Below are positions 27,742 through 37,177 of a stretch of DNA of 64,000 bases, in pieces; positions within the stretch are counted from its first letter, which is position 1, and each line of letters begins with the position of its first letter. The notes beneath the pieces were generated by a model that was not told where the DNA came from, ran no database searches, and worked only from the letters and a program-made list of their open reading frames with translations. Source of the stretch: [Zimmermannella] bifida NBRC 103089 (lineage in GTDB: Bacteria > Actinomycetota > Actinomycetes > Actinomycetales > Microbacteriaceae); NCBI RefSeq assembly GCF_001570925.1, contig NZ_BCSP01000005.1, forward strand, positions 1 to 64,000, given 5' to 3'. Position numbers and translations under genes: made by a program.

Positions 27742-28001
27742 GTCACACCTTGAGGCGCGGTGTCGTTTCGCTCATCATTTTGGGTTGAATCGTGTGAAAT
27801 CTGACTGATTGTTGGCGTTTTGATGAGTCAAACGACGCGGGTGTTCGGATGGCTGCGAGGGTCCTGGTGTTACCCGGCTACGTCACGGGTTGGTTGGGGT
27901 TGGGTCGCACCTTGGGGTGCGGTGTCGTTTCGCTCATCATTTTGGGTTGAATCGTGTGAAATCTGACTGATTGTTGGCGTTTTGATGAGTCAAACGACGC
28001 G
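27742..28001. repeat. Two copies of a ~98-bp repeat, each an imperfect palindrome
   Basis: Copy 1 spans about 27742-27839 and copy 2 about 27904-28001, with a period of 162 bases. The last 83 bases (27757-27839 and 27919-28001) are identical; the first 15 differ at three positions. Each copy carries an outer inverted repeat: GTCGTTT-CG-CTCATC at one end and GATGAG-TC-AAACGAC at the other, pairing except at two central bases. The copies have no coding pattern and are AT-richer than their surroundings. They look like a small non-autonomous or REP-type element. Confidence 0.85.
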
Positions 28002-28014
28002 CGAGTGCTCTACG

Positions 28015-28074
28015 TGTCACTGTTTCGGCGTGTGGAACTGCGCAAAGTGGCGGATTTTGCGCGAAACAGTGACA
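28015..28074. repeat. Palindromic element with 13-bp perfect ends
   Basis: TGTCACTGTTTCG at 28015-28027 is perfectly complementary to 28062-28074. Inside, CGCAAA (28041-28046) pairs with TTTGCG (28056-28061). It lies 13 bases after the second copy of the 98-bp repeat and is unrelated in sequence. The remaining bases up to 28201 hold nothing I recognise. Confidence 0.75.
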
Positions 28075-28201
28075 GTTGGTGCTGCTCGCAGATGCATTCG
28101 GTGGAGCAGAGCTACTGAGGGCACCCGACGGCGCGCAAGCGCGACGTCGGAAACGAATATTGGGGTCCGCATCCGCGAACCCCAATTCGAAAACCAGGCG
28201 A

Positions 28202-28843
28202 CTACAACTCGGCAGTAACCGCCTCGGCAACTTCGTGCACGAGCTCCGGCCCGTGCGAGCTAAAGATGATGTATACCGAGCCGTTCTGCTCGAGCGACAG
28301 TACGTAGCCGTTGTTGCCCACCTCGTCGCGTTCCAGCGTCGAGTAGTCGTACACGGTCCAGGTCTTGCCACCGATCTCTTCGGTGCCGGTGGGCGGACGC
28401 TGGCCGACCTTCGTGTAGGTCCACGTCTCGTTGGCAGCGATACCCTGGCGCACACCGACCATGGCATCCGCACGATCACCCTCAACCTTGAGCAGGCCGA
28501 TGTACCACTCGGCAACCTTGTCGGCGCCACGGCGCAATTCCGCCTGGTTGGACTTCCACTGCTCACCGAGCTTCGGCACCACCAGCGTCTGCGCTGCGCC
28601 GGGTTGCGCCTCAGCAGCAACATTGGCGTAGTCGACGTAGTCCTGTCGCGGGTTGTCATTGCGCGGCACGATCAACACCAGCACGAGCACCGTAAGCACG
28701 GTGACGCCGAGCGCTGCGATCAAGTTTTGAATCGTCTTACGTGCGCGGTACTTTCGCGAGTTCTCGGCCAAGCGCTCCGCGGTTTCTTCGGGAGTCTCGG
28801 GTCGCCCAAGTTCGGCGACAATCGGCCGTTCGTTCTTGGCCAT
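28202..28843 (-). CDS. DUF4245 membrane-anchored protein
   Basis: A 213-residue protein with a cytoplasmic N-terminus rich in Glu and Arg, one membrane helix at about residues 42-60 (IAALGVTVLTVLVLVLIV), and an extracytoplasmic domain matching DUF4245 (conserved WYIGLLKVEGDRADAMVGVRQG region and a late VYIIFSSHG). The function is unknown. In Actinobacteria it commonly lies near xseA/xseB and ispH, as here. Its start shares one base with the xseB stop (TAATG). Confidence 0.8.
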   Translation of the reverse strand: MAKNERPIVAELGRPETPEETAERLAENSRKYRARKTIQNLIAALGVTVLTVLVLVLIVPRNDNPRQDYVDYANVAAEAQPGAAQTLVVPKLGEQWKSNQAELRRGADKVAEWYIGLLKVEGDRADAMVGVRQGIAANETWTYTKVGQRPPTGTEEIGGKTWTVYDYSTLERDEVGNNGYVLSLEQNGSVYIIFSSHGPELVHEVAEAVTAEL

Positions 28844-29103
28844 TACGCCTGCGCCTCGTCGACGCGCTGTTCGCGAGCCTGCTCAAGGCGTTCACGGGCG
28901 CCCTTGAGCCACTCTTCGCAGCGGGCCGCGAGGGCTTCACCGCGTTCCCAGAGCTTCAGCGAGTCTTCGAGGGGCAGTTCGCCCTGCTCGAGTTGTTGCA
29001 CGACGAGAGCAAGTTCGTCGCGGGCAGCTTCAAAGCTCAGGTCAGCAACCGGGGTTTCGCTGACTGCGGCGCTCGTTGATTCGTTGGCAGACATGGTGTT
29101 CAT
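28843..29103 (-). CDS. xseB: Exodeoxyribonuclease VII small subunit
   Basis: An 86-residue helical protein matching XseB ([37 protein letters not shown] broken by short differences). It joins several XseB chains to one XseA to form ExoVII, which cuts single-stranded DNA from both ends. The start at 29103 is uncertain; an in-frame ATG lies nine bases in at 29094. It is followed by the DUF4245 gene and preceded by xseA on the same strand. Confidence 0.88.
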   Translation of the reverse strand: MNTMSANESTSAAVSETPVADLSFEAARDELALVVQQLEQGELPLEDSLKLWERGEALAARCEEWLKGARERLEQAREQRVDEAQA

Positions 29104-29210
29104 TCTAGGTCTCGTTCGTTCGGGCGGCGAGGTGCGTCGCGCGCGTTCGGCGGGGCGGGATGCGTGCAGTTCGGGTCAGGGATGCCGTCGGGGCCAGTCG
29201 CAGCGTCGGG

Positions 29211-30422
29211 TTAGTTGGCCGTGGCGTCGATCCGGCCGTCGGTCACGCGGATGCTCAGTGCGGTACCGGTGGCGACCTGACCGGTCTCGGTCACGACGGC
29301 GGAACCCGATGCATCCACTCGCTCGACAATCGCGTAGCCGCGCTTGAGCGTGCCCAACGGCGAGAGCGCCGCGAGTCGATGCGAGAGCCCTCGAACATTG
29401 TCTTCGCCGTAGCGCAGGTGGCGATCCACGAGTTCTGCGCCGCGGGCAGCGAGCCGTCCGAGTTCGTCGCCGTGCTGATCCACAATCCAAACGGGATTCG
29501 CGAGCACCGGCCGGCTGCGCAATTGTTCGATGCCGCGCTGCTCGTGCATGATGCGTTCGGTAATACGGCGGCGGATGCGGGACCGTGCCTGGTCGACGAT
29601 ATCGAGCTGCTCGGCGACATCGGGCACGACGCGTTTCGCGGCGTCGGTTGGGGTGGATGCGCGCAGGTCAGCGACCTCGTCAAGAATTGGGCGGTCGGCT
29701 TCGTGGCCGATGGCGCTCACCAAAGGAGTGCGGCAGGCCGCCGCGGCGCGCACCAGGGTTTCATCGCTGAACGGCAACAGGTGCAAGAAATCGCCGCCGC
29801 CTCGCGCGACGATGATCACATCAACTTGCGGGTCCGCATCCAACTCTTGGATAGCCGCAGTGACTTCAGCCGCGGCCGAGTCGCCCTGCACGCGCGTATA
29901 GATTGTGCGGAACTGCACAGCCGGCCAGCGGAGTTCGGCGTTGCGACGCACGTCTTTCTCGGCATCCGACTCGCGGCCGGTAATGAGGCCGATGCAGCCA
30001 GGCAAAAACGGCAGACGCTGCTTGCGATCGGCATTAAACAGTCCTTCTTCGGCGAGTTGTCGGCGCAGGCGCTCGAGCTGCTCGAGCAAGTTGCCGATGC
30101 CCGCGTGGCGCATGTCATACACCTGCAGCGAGAGCGATCCACCCTTGACCCAAACATTCGGCTTGGCCTGGATGATGACGCGGTCACCCTTGGCGAACTT
30201 CTGGGTGAGCTTCTCGCGAACCGAACGCCAAATGACGATCGACATCGACGCATCCACATTGAGGTCACGAATCTTCGCGTAGGCGTGGCCGCCGCGGACG
30301 TCGTAGCTGGTCAGTTCGCCTTCGATCCACGCAGTGCCCAGCTGGTCGACCCAGTCGCTGATTGATTTCGCGATGAAGTGCACCTGAAACGGTTGCTCGG
30401 GTGAAGATACGGAACGTCCCAT
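29211..30422 (-). CDS. xseA: Exodeoxyribonuclease VII large subunit
   Basis: About 403 residues. An N-terminal OB-fold (residues 10-105: [20 protein letters not shown]) is followed by the catalytic domain with [33 protein letters not shown] and [20 protein letters not shown], then a helical region that binds XseB. The C-terminus has the [14 protein letters not shown] motif. The start MGRSVSS at 30422 is chosen because the frame upstream overlaps the divergent ispH promoter; the longer frame to 30491 is less likely. Confidence 0.92.
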   Translation of the reverse strand: MGRSVSSPEQPFQVHFIAKSISDWVDQLGTAWIEGELTSYDVRGGHAYAKIRDLNVDASMSIVIWRSVREKLTQKFAKGDRVIIQAKPNVWVKGGSLSLQVYDMRHAGIGNLLEQLERLRRQLAEEGLFNADRKQRLPFLPGCIGLITGRESDAEKDVRRNAELRWPAVQFRTIYTRVQGDSAAAEVTAAIQELDADPQVDVIIVARGGGDFLHLLPFSDETLVRAAAACRTPLVSAIGHEADRPILDEVADLRASTPTDAAKRVVPDVAEQLDIVDQARSRIRRRITERIMHEQRGIEQLRSRPVLANPVWIVDQHGDELGRLAARGAELVDRHLRYGEDNVRGLSHRLAALSPLGTLKRGYAIVERVDASGSAVVTETGQVATGTALSIRVTDGRIDATAN

Positions 30423-30450
30423 GGGTGGCGCCTTTTCATCGTTGATTTCG

Positions 30451-30456
30451 TACACT
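30451..30456 (+). promoter_or_regulatory. Putative -10 box of ispH with leaderless start
   Basis: TACACT lies seven bases before the GTG at 30463. A transcript started from it would begin at or next to that GTG, as in actinobacterial leaderless mRNAs. No strong -35 box is visible. Inference from spacing only. Confidence 0.35.
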
Positions 30457-30462
30457 GGAGGG

Positions 30463-31539
30463 GTGACTGGCCCAGCTGTGAATTTGTCCATGCCCCGTGT
30501 TCCTCGCGTAGCGGCGGTTCTTGAAGACCGACCAGTGGAGGGACCGAAGCGCGTGCTGTTGGCCGCACCTCGAGGATACTGTGCCGGCGTTGACCGGGCC
30601 GTTGTGGCTGTGGAAAAGGCGCTCGAGCGCTACGGCGCACCGGTGTACGTGCGCAAGCAGATCGTGCACAACAAGCACGTGGTGTCAGAGCTCGAAGCGC
30701 GCGGCGCGATCTTTGTTGAAGAAGTCGACGAGGTGCCCGAGGGATCGCACCTGGTGTTCTCGGCGCACGGCGTCTCGCCAATGGTGAAAGAGGCGGCGGC
30801 CGAACGTCAGCTGCAGGCCATCGACGCGACCTGTCCGCTGGTGACCAAGGTGCACCGCGAAGCGACGCGGTTTGCCAAGCAGAACCGCGAAATCCTGCTG
30901 ATCGGGCACAGCGGTCACGAAGAAGTTGAAGGTACCGCCGGACACGGTGGCGACCGCGTGACCGTGGTGAACTCACCCGAAGAAGCCGACACCGTGGTCG
31001 TCGAAGACCCAGACAACGTCGTGTGGCTCTCGCAGACCACGCTTTCGGTCGACGAAACGATGGAGACGGTTAACCGTTTGCGTTCGCGGTTCCCGAACCT
31101 GCAGAATCCGCCGTCAGATGACATTTGCTACGCGACCCAGAACCGTCAGGTGGCGATCAAGAAGGTTGCAGCGGATGCGGATCTCGTGATCGTTGTGGGC
31201 TCGGCGAACTCGTCGAACTCGGTTCGCCTGGTTGAGGTTGCGCTGCAGCACGGCGCGAAGGCGGCCTACCGCATCGACTACACCGACGAGATCAAGCAGG
31301 AATGGCTCGATGGCGTTCAGACCGTCGGCGTCACCTCGGGTGCGTCGGTGCCAGAGGTGCTCGTGCGCCAGACCCTCGAAACGCTGGCGAGCGCGGGATA
31401 CACGGACGTGTCTGAGGTCGAGACCGCGACGGAAGACCTGATGTTCTCGCTGCCGAAGGAGCTGCGCCGTGACCTAGGCGACTGCGACACCGGTGGTGTC
31501 CGCGGCGGACGCGGCAAGGGCGTGCGCGACCGCGACTAG
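30463..31539 (+). CDS. ispH: 4-hydroxy-3-methylbut-2-enyl diphosphate reductase
   Basis: The iron-sulfur enzyme of the last MEP-pathway step, giving IPP and DMAPP. The three cluster cysteines are in [23 protein letters not shown] and [11 protein letters not shown], with the conserved histidines in KQIVHN and SAHGVSP. Start options are GTG 30463 (leaderless, directly after a -10 box), GTG 30478 and ATG 30490 (MPRVPRV); the mature region is the same. The C-terminal 35 residues are a Gly/Arg-rich tail. It is divergent from xseA with a 40-base shared control region. Confidence 0.93.
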   Translation: MTGPAVNLSMPRVPRVAAVLEDRPVEGPKRVLLAAPRGYCAGVDRAVVAVEKALERYGAPVYVRKQIVHNKHVVSELEARGAIFVEEVDEVPEGSHLVFSAHGVSPMVKEAAAERQLQAIDATCPLVTKVHREATRFAKQNREILLIGHSGHEEVEGTAGHGGDRVTVVNSPEEADTVVVEDPDNVVWLSQTTLSVDETMETVNRLRSRFPNLQNPPSDDICYATQNRQVAIKKVAADADLVIVVGSANSSNSVRLVEVALQHGAKAAYRIDYTDEIKQEWLDGVQTVGVTSGASVPEVLVRQTLETLASAGYTDVSEVETATEDLMFSLPKELRRDLGDCDTGGVRGGRGKGVRDRD

Positions 31540-31581
31540 CGGCATCGTCGATCTGGCAGTCGACTCGAGTGGGCGGATACG

Positions 31582-32521
31582 GTGAACATGAAGGATGAAC
31601 GTACCGCCATGAACGCCACGCCCAGGTGGTCGGCTGAGCAGGTGCGTGCAGCGATGTTGCCCGACTGTGCTCGTAAACTCATCGAGTCGGTCTTGCGCTC
31701 CGGATTTGATCCGGCGACCGACCCTGCCCGCATGAACACGCAGGCGGGTGCCGGTGTGCTGCTGTTGATGCCGTCAACGATCGGGGACTGGACCGGCATC
31801 AAGGTCGCGTCGGTGAGCTCGGCAAACCCCGACCGCGGTCTGCCCCGCATCCAGGGCCCTTATCTGCTGTTGGATTCGACGACGCTCTCGTTGCGGCTGA
31901 TTGCGGATACGGTGAGCTTGACCGAGCTGCGCACGCCCGCGGTTTCTGCGGTTGCGATCGATCGGCTGGCGGCTACCGATGCGCAGCGGCTGGTGGTGTT
32001 TGGCACGGGTCCGCAGGCCATTGGACACGTGATTGTGGCAGCACTGTTGCGCCCATTCGACGAGATTCTGATTGTTGGTCGCCGTACCGAGAAGGTTGCG
32101 GATGCGGTCGAGCAGCTCGCGCAGGCAGGTGTTACGGCGAGTGCGGGGCAGGTAGATGACGTGGCAACCGCCGACGTTGTCATTTGCGCTACCTCGGCAC
32201 CGACCCCGCTCTTTGACGGCGGCCTGGTGCGCGACGGCACCGTAGTTATCGCGATTGGTTCGCACGAACCTGACAAGCGTGAGCTGGATTCAGCGCTGAT
32301 GTCACGCGCGCTGGTCGTTGTTGAAGATGCGCAGACGGCGGTTCGTGAGGCTGGTGACGTCGCGATTCCGGTTAACGGGCTCACTTGCGGCCAATTCGCT
32401 CGTGGGGCTTGCTGATCTGGTGCGCGGCGGTGCGCAGCGAGCCAAGGACCGACCGAACGTCTTTAAAGGCGTTGGTATGTCGTGGCAAGATCTCGCCGTC
32501 GCGACCGGACTCGTCGCATAG
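31582..32521 (+). pseudogene. Ornithine cyclodeaminase/mu-crystallin family gene, frameshifted
   Basis: The first 260 codons encode an NAD(P)-binding OCD/mu-crystallin protein: a substrate domain with GIKVASVSSANPDRGLPRIQG, then the Rossmann motif VVFGTGPQAIGHV. Near 32375 the frame turns into a short out-of-frame end and stops at 32415. The expected C-terminus (GLADLVRGG, then NVFKGVGMSWQDLAVATGLVA) continues in the +1 frame to 32521. One indel therefore separates the last 45 residues, which in this family close the dinucleotide fold. It is either a recent pseudogene or a sequencing error. Confidence 0.8.
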
Positions 32522-32737
32522 CTCTAGTTCGGTGAAATGAACCCATGTGCCATCTTGTCACAGATGGCGGTGCCTTATGCATGTAGCCGTTAATGAAGGC
32601 TGCTTAGGCACGCCTCGTTCTACTTCCTTGTTCCACGGATTCAATAGAGTTTCGATGAACCAATCCAAGGCTTGACTCTGACACGATGTCGAGCGGATCC
32701 GCTGCATGGCCCACCGAGGGATCAACTACGGAAAGGT
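32522..32737. other. Intergenic region, left border of the low-GC transporter cluster
   Basis: About 215 bases with no gene I can support. Composition drops from GC-rich to nearly balanced here, marking the change from core DNA to the ABC transporter cluster. No tRNA, integrase or clear attachment-site repeat is visible. Confidence 0.4.
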
Positions 32738-32779
32738 AAGACCGGTGACCTCACTATTACAGTCGAGCTCACCGGTCTT
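32738..32779 (-). terminator. Terminator of the ABC transporter operon
   Basis: An 11-bp perfect stem AAGACCGGTGA with its complement around a 20-base loop lies six bases after the ATPase stop on the minus strand, followed by ACCTTTCC. Confidence 0.65.
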
Positions 32780-32785
32780 CGGCCC

Positions 32786-33529
32786 CTACAATCTGCCTGC
32801 TTCCACCACCTGCTTGAGAAATGCTTTCGTGCGCTCTTCTTTCGGGTTTTCGAAGAGCTGCGATGGAGGACCAGACTCGAGAATTCGTCCTTGCTCAAGA
32901 AAGACAATCTTGTCTGAAACTTCGCGTGCAAAGGTCATCTCATGGGTAGCCAGCAGCATGGTCATCCCATCTGCTGCGAGTTCACGCACGATGTTGAGGA
33001 CTTCTGCAACCAGCTCGGGATCCAATGCGGAAGTGATTTCATCGAGGAGTAGAACCTCTGGCTTCATTGCTAATGCCCGAACGATGGCTACACGCTGTTG
33101 CTGTCCACCTGAGAGCTGGTCTGGGTAATAATCCGCACGATGTGACAGATTTACTCGCTCGAGCAGTTCCATCGCGTGTTGTTGTGCTTCTTTGGGTCGT
33201 ACGCCAAGGAGTTTGATCGGACCAATTGCGATGTTCTGAGCCACAGTCATGTGTGGGAACAGGTTGAACGATTGAAACACCATGCCAACCTTGCGACGCA
33301 AGCGGTCGACATCCACGCCAGGGCCAGACACCACGTCGCGGTCGACGAGAATCTTGCCCTCCTGGATCGGTTCGAGTGCGTTGACGCATCGCAATAGCGT
33401 TGACTTGCCGGAACCGGAAGCGCCGATAAGGCACACAACTTCATGCTTTTCGACTGAGAAATCGATGCCCTTTAGGACTTCGTTCTCTCCATAGCGTTTA
33501 TGAACATTATCAAATTGAATGAAGCTCAT
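32786..33529 (-). CDS. Polar amino acid ABC transporter ATP-binding protein
   Basis: A 247-residue ABC ATPase of the polar amino-acid uptake class (GlnQ/HisP-like). Walker A is GASGSGKST, the signature is LSGGQQQR, Walker B is VLLLDEITSALDPE, and the H-loop is ATHEM. The start MSFIQFDNV at 33529 shares one base with the permease stop (TAATG). It powers import by the permease and lipoprotein of the same operon. Confidence 0.92.
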   Translation of the reverse strand: MSFIQFDNVHKRYGENEVLKGIDFSVEKHEVVCLIGASGSGKSTLLRCVNALEPIQEGKILVDRDVVSGPGVDVDRLRRKVGMVFQSFNLFPHMTVAQNIAIGPIKLLGVRPKEAQQHAMELLERVNLSHRADYYPDQLSGGQQQRVAIVRALAMKPEVLLLDEITSALDPELVAEVLNIVRELAADGMTMLLATHEMTFAREVSDKIVFLEQGRILESGPPSQLFENPKEERTKAFLKQVVEAGRL

Positions 33530-34644
33530 TAGCGACCTCCTCGCCGCTTGTCGCCGCGCTCGAGCCACCAGTCCACAAGGCGTGTTTGGGGGATAGTAAC
33601 AAGCACGAATAGGAATGCGACCACGGTTACAGACGAAAGATTGAAGTTGGTTGCTGAAATGTACTTAGCCTGATTGAAAGAATCCATCGCGCCAATGACG
33701 TTAACGAGCGACGTGTCTTTCTGTAGGCCAATGAACATTGTTAGCAGTGGTGGAATTACGTTCCTAATGGACTGCGGCAGGATTACGAATCGCATTGTCT
33801 GTGCAAACGAGAATCCGAGAGAGCGGGAAGCTGAGAATTGCGACGGGTGGATTGACTCGATACCAGACCTGTATGTCTCTGCGACATAGGCACTGTAGGT
33901 GAGCGCAAGCGCGATGATAGCAAACCAGGCAGGTGATAGATCCTTCAGCACCGGGATCCCTGCAAGCGGAAGTCCGAAACCAATTAGATAGATCACAATG
34001 ATTGCTGGAACAGCTCGCATGACATCGATATAAGCAATTGCAAGCCAGCGGACTGGTGCCCCTGCCTTACCAGGAAGCATTCGACAAATTGCCAGGACCA
34101 AGCCGAATACCAGCACGATGACTTCAGCGATTACCGCGATAAGGATGTTCAGTCCAAAAGCGGAGGTGACGGAGCCCAGGCTGTTTGCCATGACATCCCA
34201 GTTGAGAAAGGTCCGTTGCACACTTGCGTCATTCCCAACAATTAGAAGGACGAACCCGACAACCAGCAGTAGGGCAGCTGATATCCCAACGGCGGTTAGG
34301 CCAAGCTCTCGGGCTCGGCTGGCGGTCGCACGTGCGTGGAGAACCTTGGCTCGTCGAACTTCGTCCCTTGTCCGTGCCGTTGCGCGAAGGGAGTTGATCG
34401 ACATGATGAAGGGGATAGCACCAAGGACTAGTCCTACTGTGAGGAAGATCCAACCCAAGCTTGCTGCTGGTGAGCCGGCGTCCGCATTGCTGATGCCAGC
34501 CGAAGCAAATACGCCAATAGTTAGCAGCGTCAGTGATGAAACAACCAGTCCGGCGATCCCCACACCAAGTGATTTTGGAGGAGGGCTGAGGTGCAGGTCC
34601 GGACGGGTCTCAAGCGTTGTCGTGTTCAGAGCGGCGTCTGTCAT
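33529..34644 (-). CDS. Amino acid ABC transporter permease with N-terminal membrane extension
   Basis: A 371-residue permease. The C-terminal 220 residues are the usual HisM-type domain, with the EAA loop at QFSASRSLGFSFAQTMRFVILPQSIRN. The first 150 residues carry three to four further membrane helices (near 28-48, 62-82 and 115-137) and a basic loop with RATARTRDEVRRAKVLHARA; most members of about 220 residues lack these. One permease gene suggests a homodimer. Couples by one-base overlaps to the genes on both sides. Confidence 0.88.
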   Translation of the reverse strand: MTDAALNTTTLETRPDLHLSPPPKSLGVGIAGLVVSSLTLLTIGVFASAGISNADAGSPAASLGWIFLTVGLVLGAIPFIMSINSLRATARTRDEVRRAKVLHARATASRARELGLTAVGISAALLLVVGFVLLIVGNDASVQRTFLNWDVMANSLGSVTSAFGLNILIAVIAEVIVLVFGLVLAICRMLPGKAGAPVRWLAIAYIDVMRAVPAIIVIYLIGFGLPLAGIPVLKDLSPAWFAIIALALTYSAYVAETYRSGIESIHPSQFSASRSLGFSFAQTMRFVILPQSIRNVIPPLLTMFIGLQKDTSLVNVIGAMDSFNQAKYISATNFNLSSVTVVAFLFVLVTIPQTRLVDWWLERGDKRRGGR

Positions 34645-35519
34645 TAGCCCTTCAACTCCCAGTGGGGGATCGAGTTAGGGTCCACGCCAAAGAGAGGCTT
34701 CAAGTAAGTCTCGGAGAGCTTGTCAAGCGTCCCGTCTTCAGTCATTTGCTCGATTGCTTGATTAACTGGGTCGACGTTTGGCGAGCCTTTCTTGAAGGTG
34801 ATCCCGTAGCCCTGATCTACCTTGAACTGAGCAATCACTTCAAGTTCACCATTTGACGCATGTGTGTTAGTCAGTGCAAGCGTGGTGTCCGTGACAACGG
34901 CGTCGATTTGTCCTGCTTTCAAAGCTGTGAACATTTCTGTCTCGGTCTGGAACAGCTGTGGTCCGCCCTTTGGTTTGATCTTATCCGTGGTGAACTGGGC
35001 TCCCATGTTCCCCTGAAGTACGCCGATACGGTGCTGTGAAATATTGTCCTCGGTTACCTTGCTGTCTTTCTTGACCGCAACACCAAGGTTTGATTGGAAA
35101 TATGGGTTAGAGAAGTCAAAGACTTGCTTTCGTTCGTCCGTGATAGTGGTACTCGCGAGTGAAAGGTCGTAATCCTGATTGCTCGCAGAAATGTACTGAT
35201 CCCAAGACTGATGGGTAATTGTTACGGACTTCAGTCCTGCTCGGTGAGCAATATTTGCAACCATGCAGTATTCGAACCCGCTCTTGACGGTTTCCGGAGA
35301 CTCGCCGTTCCACCAGCCGTTGCTTGGCAACACTGTCGCAATGCTAAGAGTTTCAGGGTTCTTTGTTTCGAGCTTTATCGATCCGGCTTCGCCAGTGACT
35401 TCGCAATCACCGAATCCGCCTGCTGTATTTGAGGTTCCGCCAAGCGCATTACAGCCGGAAAGTAGTCCAGTGGTCAGCGCAGCGATGGCGAGAATGGAAA
35501 GGGGTCGTTTGGTGTGCAT
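34644..35519 (-). CDS. Amino acid-binding lipoprotein of ABC transporter
   Basis: A 291-residue solute-binding protein (SBP family 3). The N-terminal signal has a clear lipobox LLSGC with the lipidated cysteine at residue 23. The family pattern follows: SGFEYCMVANIAHRAG, YDLSLASTTITDERKQVFDFSNPYFQS, and DAVVTDTTLALTN. It binds an amino acid or related ligand outside the membrane; the ligand cannot be read from sequence. The next gene upstream on the same strand is a C26 hydrolase, suggesting gamma-glutamyl compounds. Confidence 0.9.
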   Translation of the reverse strand: MHTKRPLSILAIAALTTGLLSGCNALGGTSNTAGGFGDCEVTGEAGSIKLETKNPETLSIATVLPSNGWWNGESPETVKSGFEYCMVANIAHRAGLKSVTITHQSWDQYISASNQDYDLSLASTTITDERKQVFDFSNPYFQSNLGVAVKKDSKVTEDNISQHRIGVLQGNMGAQFTTDKIKPKGGPQLFQTETEMFTALKAGQIDAVVTDTTLALTNTHASNGELEVIAQFKVDQGYGITFKKGSPNVDPVNQAIEQMTEDGTLDKLSETYLKPLFGVDPNSIPHWELKG

Positions 35520-35569
35520 CGTGGAAGGCTCCTTTGTCTTCTATGCGGTTAAGTATTGAATTGTGAGTC

Positions 35570-36367
35570 TTAGTCTGGCTGGCGGCCATGCCTCCGATGG
35601 CGCGAGGCTTGAACGAAAGCGACATTGAGGGCCATGAAGTCGTCCGTGTGGGCCCCCTCATCTTCTGGGTGCCATTGGACTGCAACTGTCCAGTAATCCT
35701 CGGGTGCTTCGACAGCCTCAATGATGCCGTCGTCGGACCATGCGGTGGCGACGAGGCCACGACCAGCTTGGTCAATTGCTTGATGATGCGCTGACCTAAT
35801 GTGGATTCGCGTTTTGTTAAGAGACGTGGAAAGTCGTGAAGCCTCATCGATAGAGACCTCGTGGTCCGTCATTTCGTCATTCTCGGGATGATTGTTGTGG
35901 ACTGTGCCTTCGCCTAGGTCGCTGATCAATGTTCCACCAAATGCAACATTGATCACTTGGAGGCCGCGGCAGATTCCCAGTAGCGGGACCTGGGCGTCCC
36001 GGGCCGCGCGGGCGAGTGAAATTTCGAATTCGTCTGCAACTCGGTCGACCCCCTTGGCTGCGGCAATATCCGAGGGGTTGTCACTATAGAGGGTAGGGTC
36101 AACGTCAGCGCCGCCGAGGATCAGTACACCATCACTGCTCTCTACGAGTTCTGAAGCAGACTGTCGAGGGTTAGTGGCATCGACGAAAATAACTTGAACA
36201 TCATCTGCTGCTTGTGTCAGGGCGCGGCCTGCGCGTTGAGCAAGTGTGTGGAGTTCATTTGCGTACTTTTGCCCGACGGCCTTGCTGTCCATGCTGTAGG
36301 AAGCGAGGATTCTGATTGGTCGGGCGGCTCCAGCAGTTTCTGCTGAATTTGTTTCGGACAACTGCAA
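35570..36367 (-). CDS. Gamma-glutamyl hydrolase-like class I glutamine amidotransferase (C26, PuuD-like)
   Basis: A 265-residue C26 peptidase-family protein. The nucleophile C133 is in PLLGICRGLQVIN and the catalytic His-Glu pair is in VQWHPEDE. Relatives such as PuuD cleave gamma-glutamyl bonds, for example in gamma-glutamyl-GABA; the exact substrate here is open. It is the first gene of the minus-strand operon with the amino acid ABC importer and faces a divergent GntR regulator, so the operon probably imports and cleaves a gamma-glutamyl or similar compound. Confidence 0.8.
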   Translation of the reverse strand: MQLSETNSAETAGAARPIRILASYSMDSKAVGQKYANELHTLAQRAGRALTQAADDVQVIFVDATNPRQSASELVESSDGVLILGGADVDPTLYSDNPSDIAAAKGVDRVADEFEISLARAARDAQVPLLGICRGLQVINVAFGGTLISDLGEGTVHNNHPENDEMTDHEVSIDEASRLSTSLNKTRIHIRSAHHQAIDQAGRGLVATAWSDDGIIEAVEAPEDYWTVAVQWHPEDEGAHTDDFMALNVAFVQASRHRRHGRQPD

Positions 36368-36454
36368 ACCCTTTCGCGTGGCGCCTCATTGCGTCAAAGT
36401 AGTGCTCGTGGGAGATTGCTTAGAAGTCTAACCTATAGGGGATAGAGGTCAAGT
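36368..36454. promoter_or_regulatory. Divergent control region of the C26/ABC operon and the GntR gene
   Basis: An 87-base divergent region containing the 8-bp palindrome CCTATAGG at 36432-36439, close to the GntR start. It is a reasonable operator candidate for the regulator; there is no further support. Confidence 0.35.
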
Positions 36455-37177
36455 GTGGTTACTGACGTATTTTCTACCATTGGTGGTCGGCAAAGTACCG
36501 AGCTGATCGTGCGTCGAATCGTGGACGCTGCAGCAGCGGGGGAACTCGCACCGGGTGAGAGACTGCCGACAGAAGTCGAAATGGCTGAAGCCTTCTCCGT
36601 TGCACCGATGACCCTACGCAAGGGGCTCGAAGTCCTACGTGACTTGGGCGTGATCGTGACTCGCCGAGGTCGGGGTGGTGGCACGTTCATTCATGAGTCC
36701 GCGCCGCTGCGTATCCAGAAGAATATGCAAGGCATGGCAGTCACCCAGCGAGAGTTGCGTGACCTGGCAGATTTCAGGAACGCAATCAGCGGGGAAGCAA
36801 GTTCTCTTGCCGCTGAACGCGCGACTGACGATGCGCTTCGCGAGTTTCGTCAGCTCACGAGGCAATACGATGACGGAACTCACCGACGCGATGAGTTGCG
36901 AGTGATTGATGTTCGATTGCATTCACAGATTGCATTGCAGAGCGGCTCGGAGCGCCTATACGAAGCTGAGATGCGAATCCAGGAGGATGTGTCGCGGATA
37001 CTCGCTTCGCTACCGGACATTCCGCTAATGCATGAGCACACTGGCGGCGACCATGAGGCAATTGTTACTGCGTTGGAGAACCGAGATTCGGAAGCCAGTC
37101 GATCTGCGATGAACGCCCACATCGAAGAATCATTCGAGTGGTGCGTTGCGTTGCTTTCCGCTAATACAGCGGAGTGA
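36455..37177 (+). CDS. GntR-family (FadR-type) transcriptional regulator
   Basis: A 240-residue regulator: winged helix at residues 18-78 (GELAPGERLPTEVEMAEAF and the VTRRGRGGGTFI wing) and an all-helical FCD effector domain whose metal-site residues may include D, H and H in DVRLHSQIAL, and H in GDHEAIVTAL. It is divergent from the C26/ABC operon and most likely represses it until the imported ligand binds. GTG 36455 follows AGAGG. Its composition is that of the low-GC cluster. Confidence 0.88.
   Translation: MVTDVFSTIGGRQSTELIVRRIVDAAAAGELAPGERLPTEVEMAEAFSVAPMTLRKGLEVLRDLGVIVTRRGRGGGTFIHESAPLRIQKNMQGMAVTQRELRDLADFRNAISGEASSLAAERATDDALREFRQLTRQYDDGTHRRDELRVIDVRLHSQIALQSGSERLYEAEMRIQEDVSRILASLPDIPLMHEHTGGDHEAIVTALENRDSEASRSAMNAHIEESFEWCVALLSANTAE

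Noticed and set aside
29160-30365. 401-codon plus-strand frame across xseA
   Set aside because: Antisense to a clear exonuclease VII large subunit.
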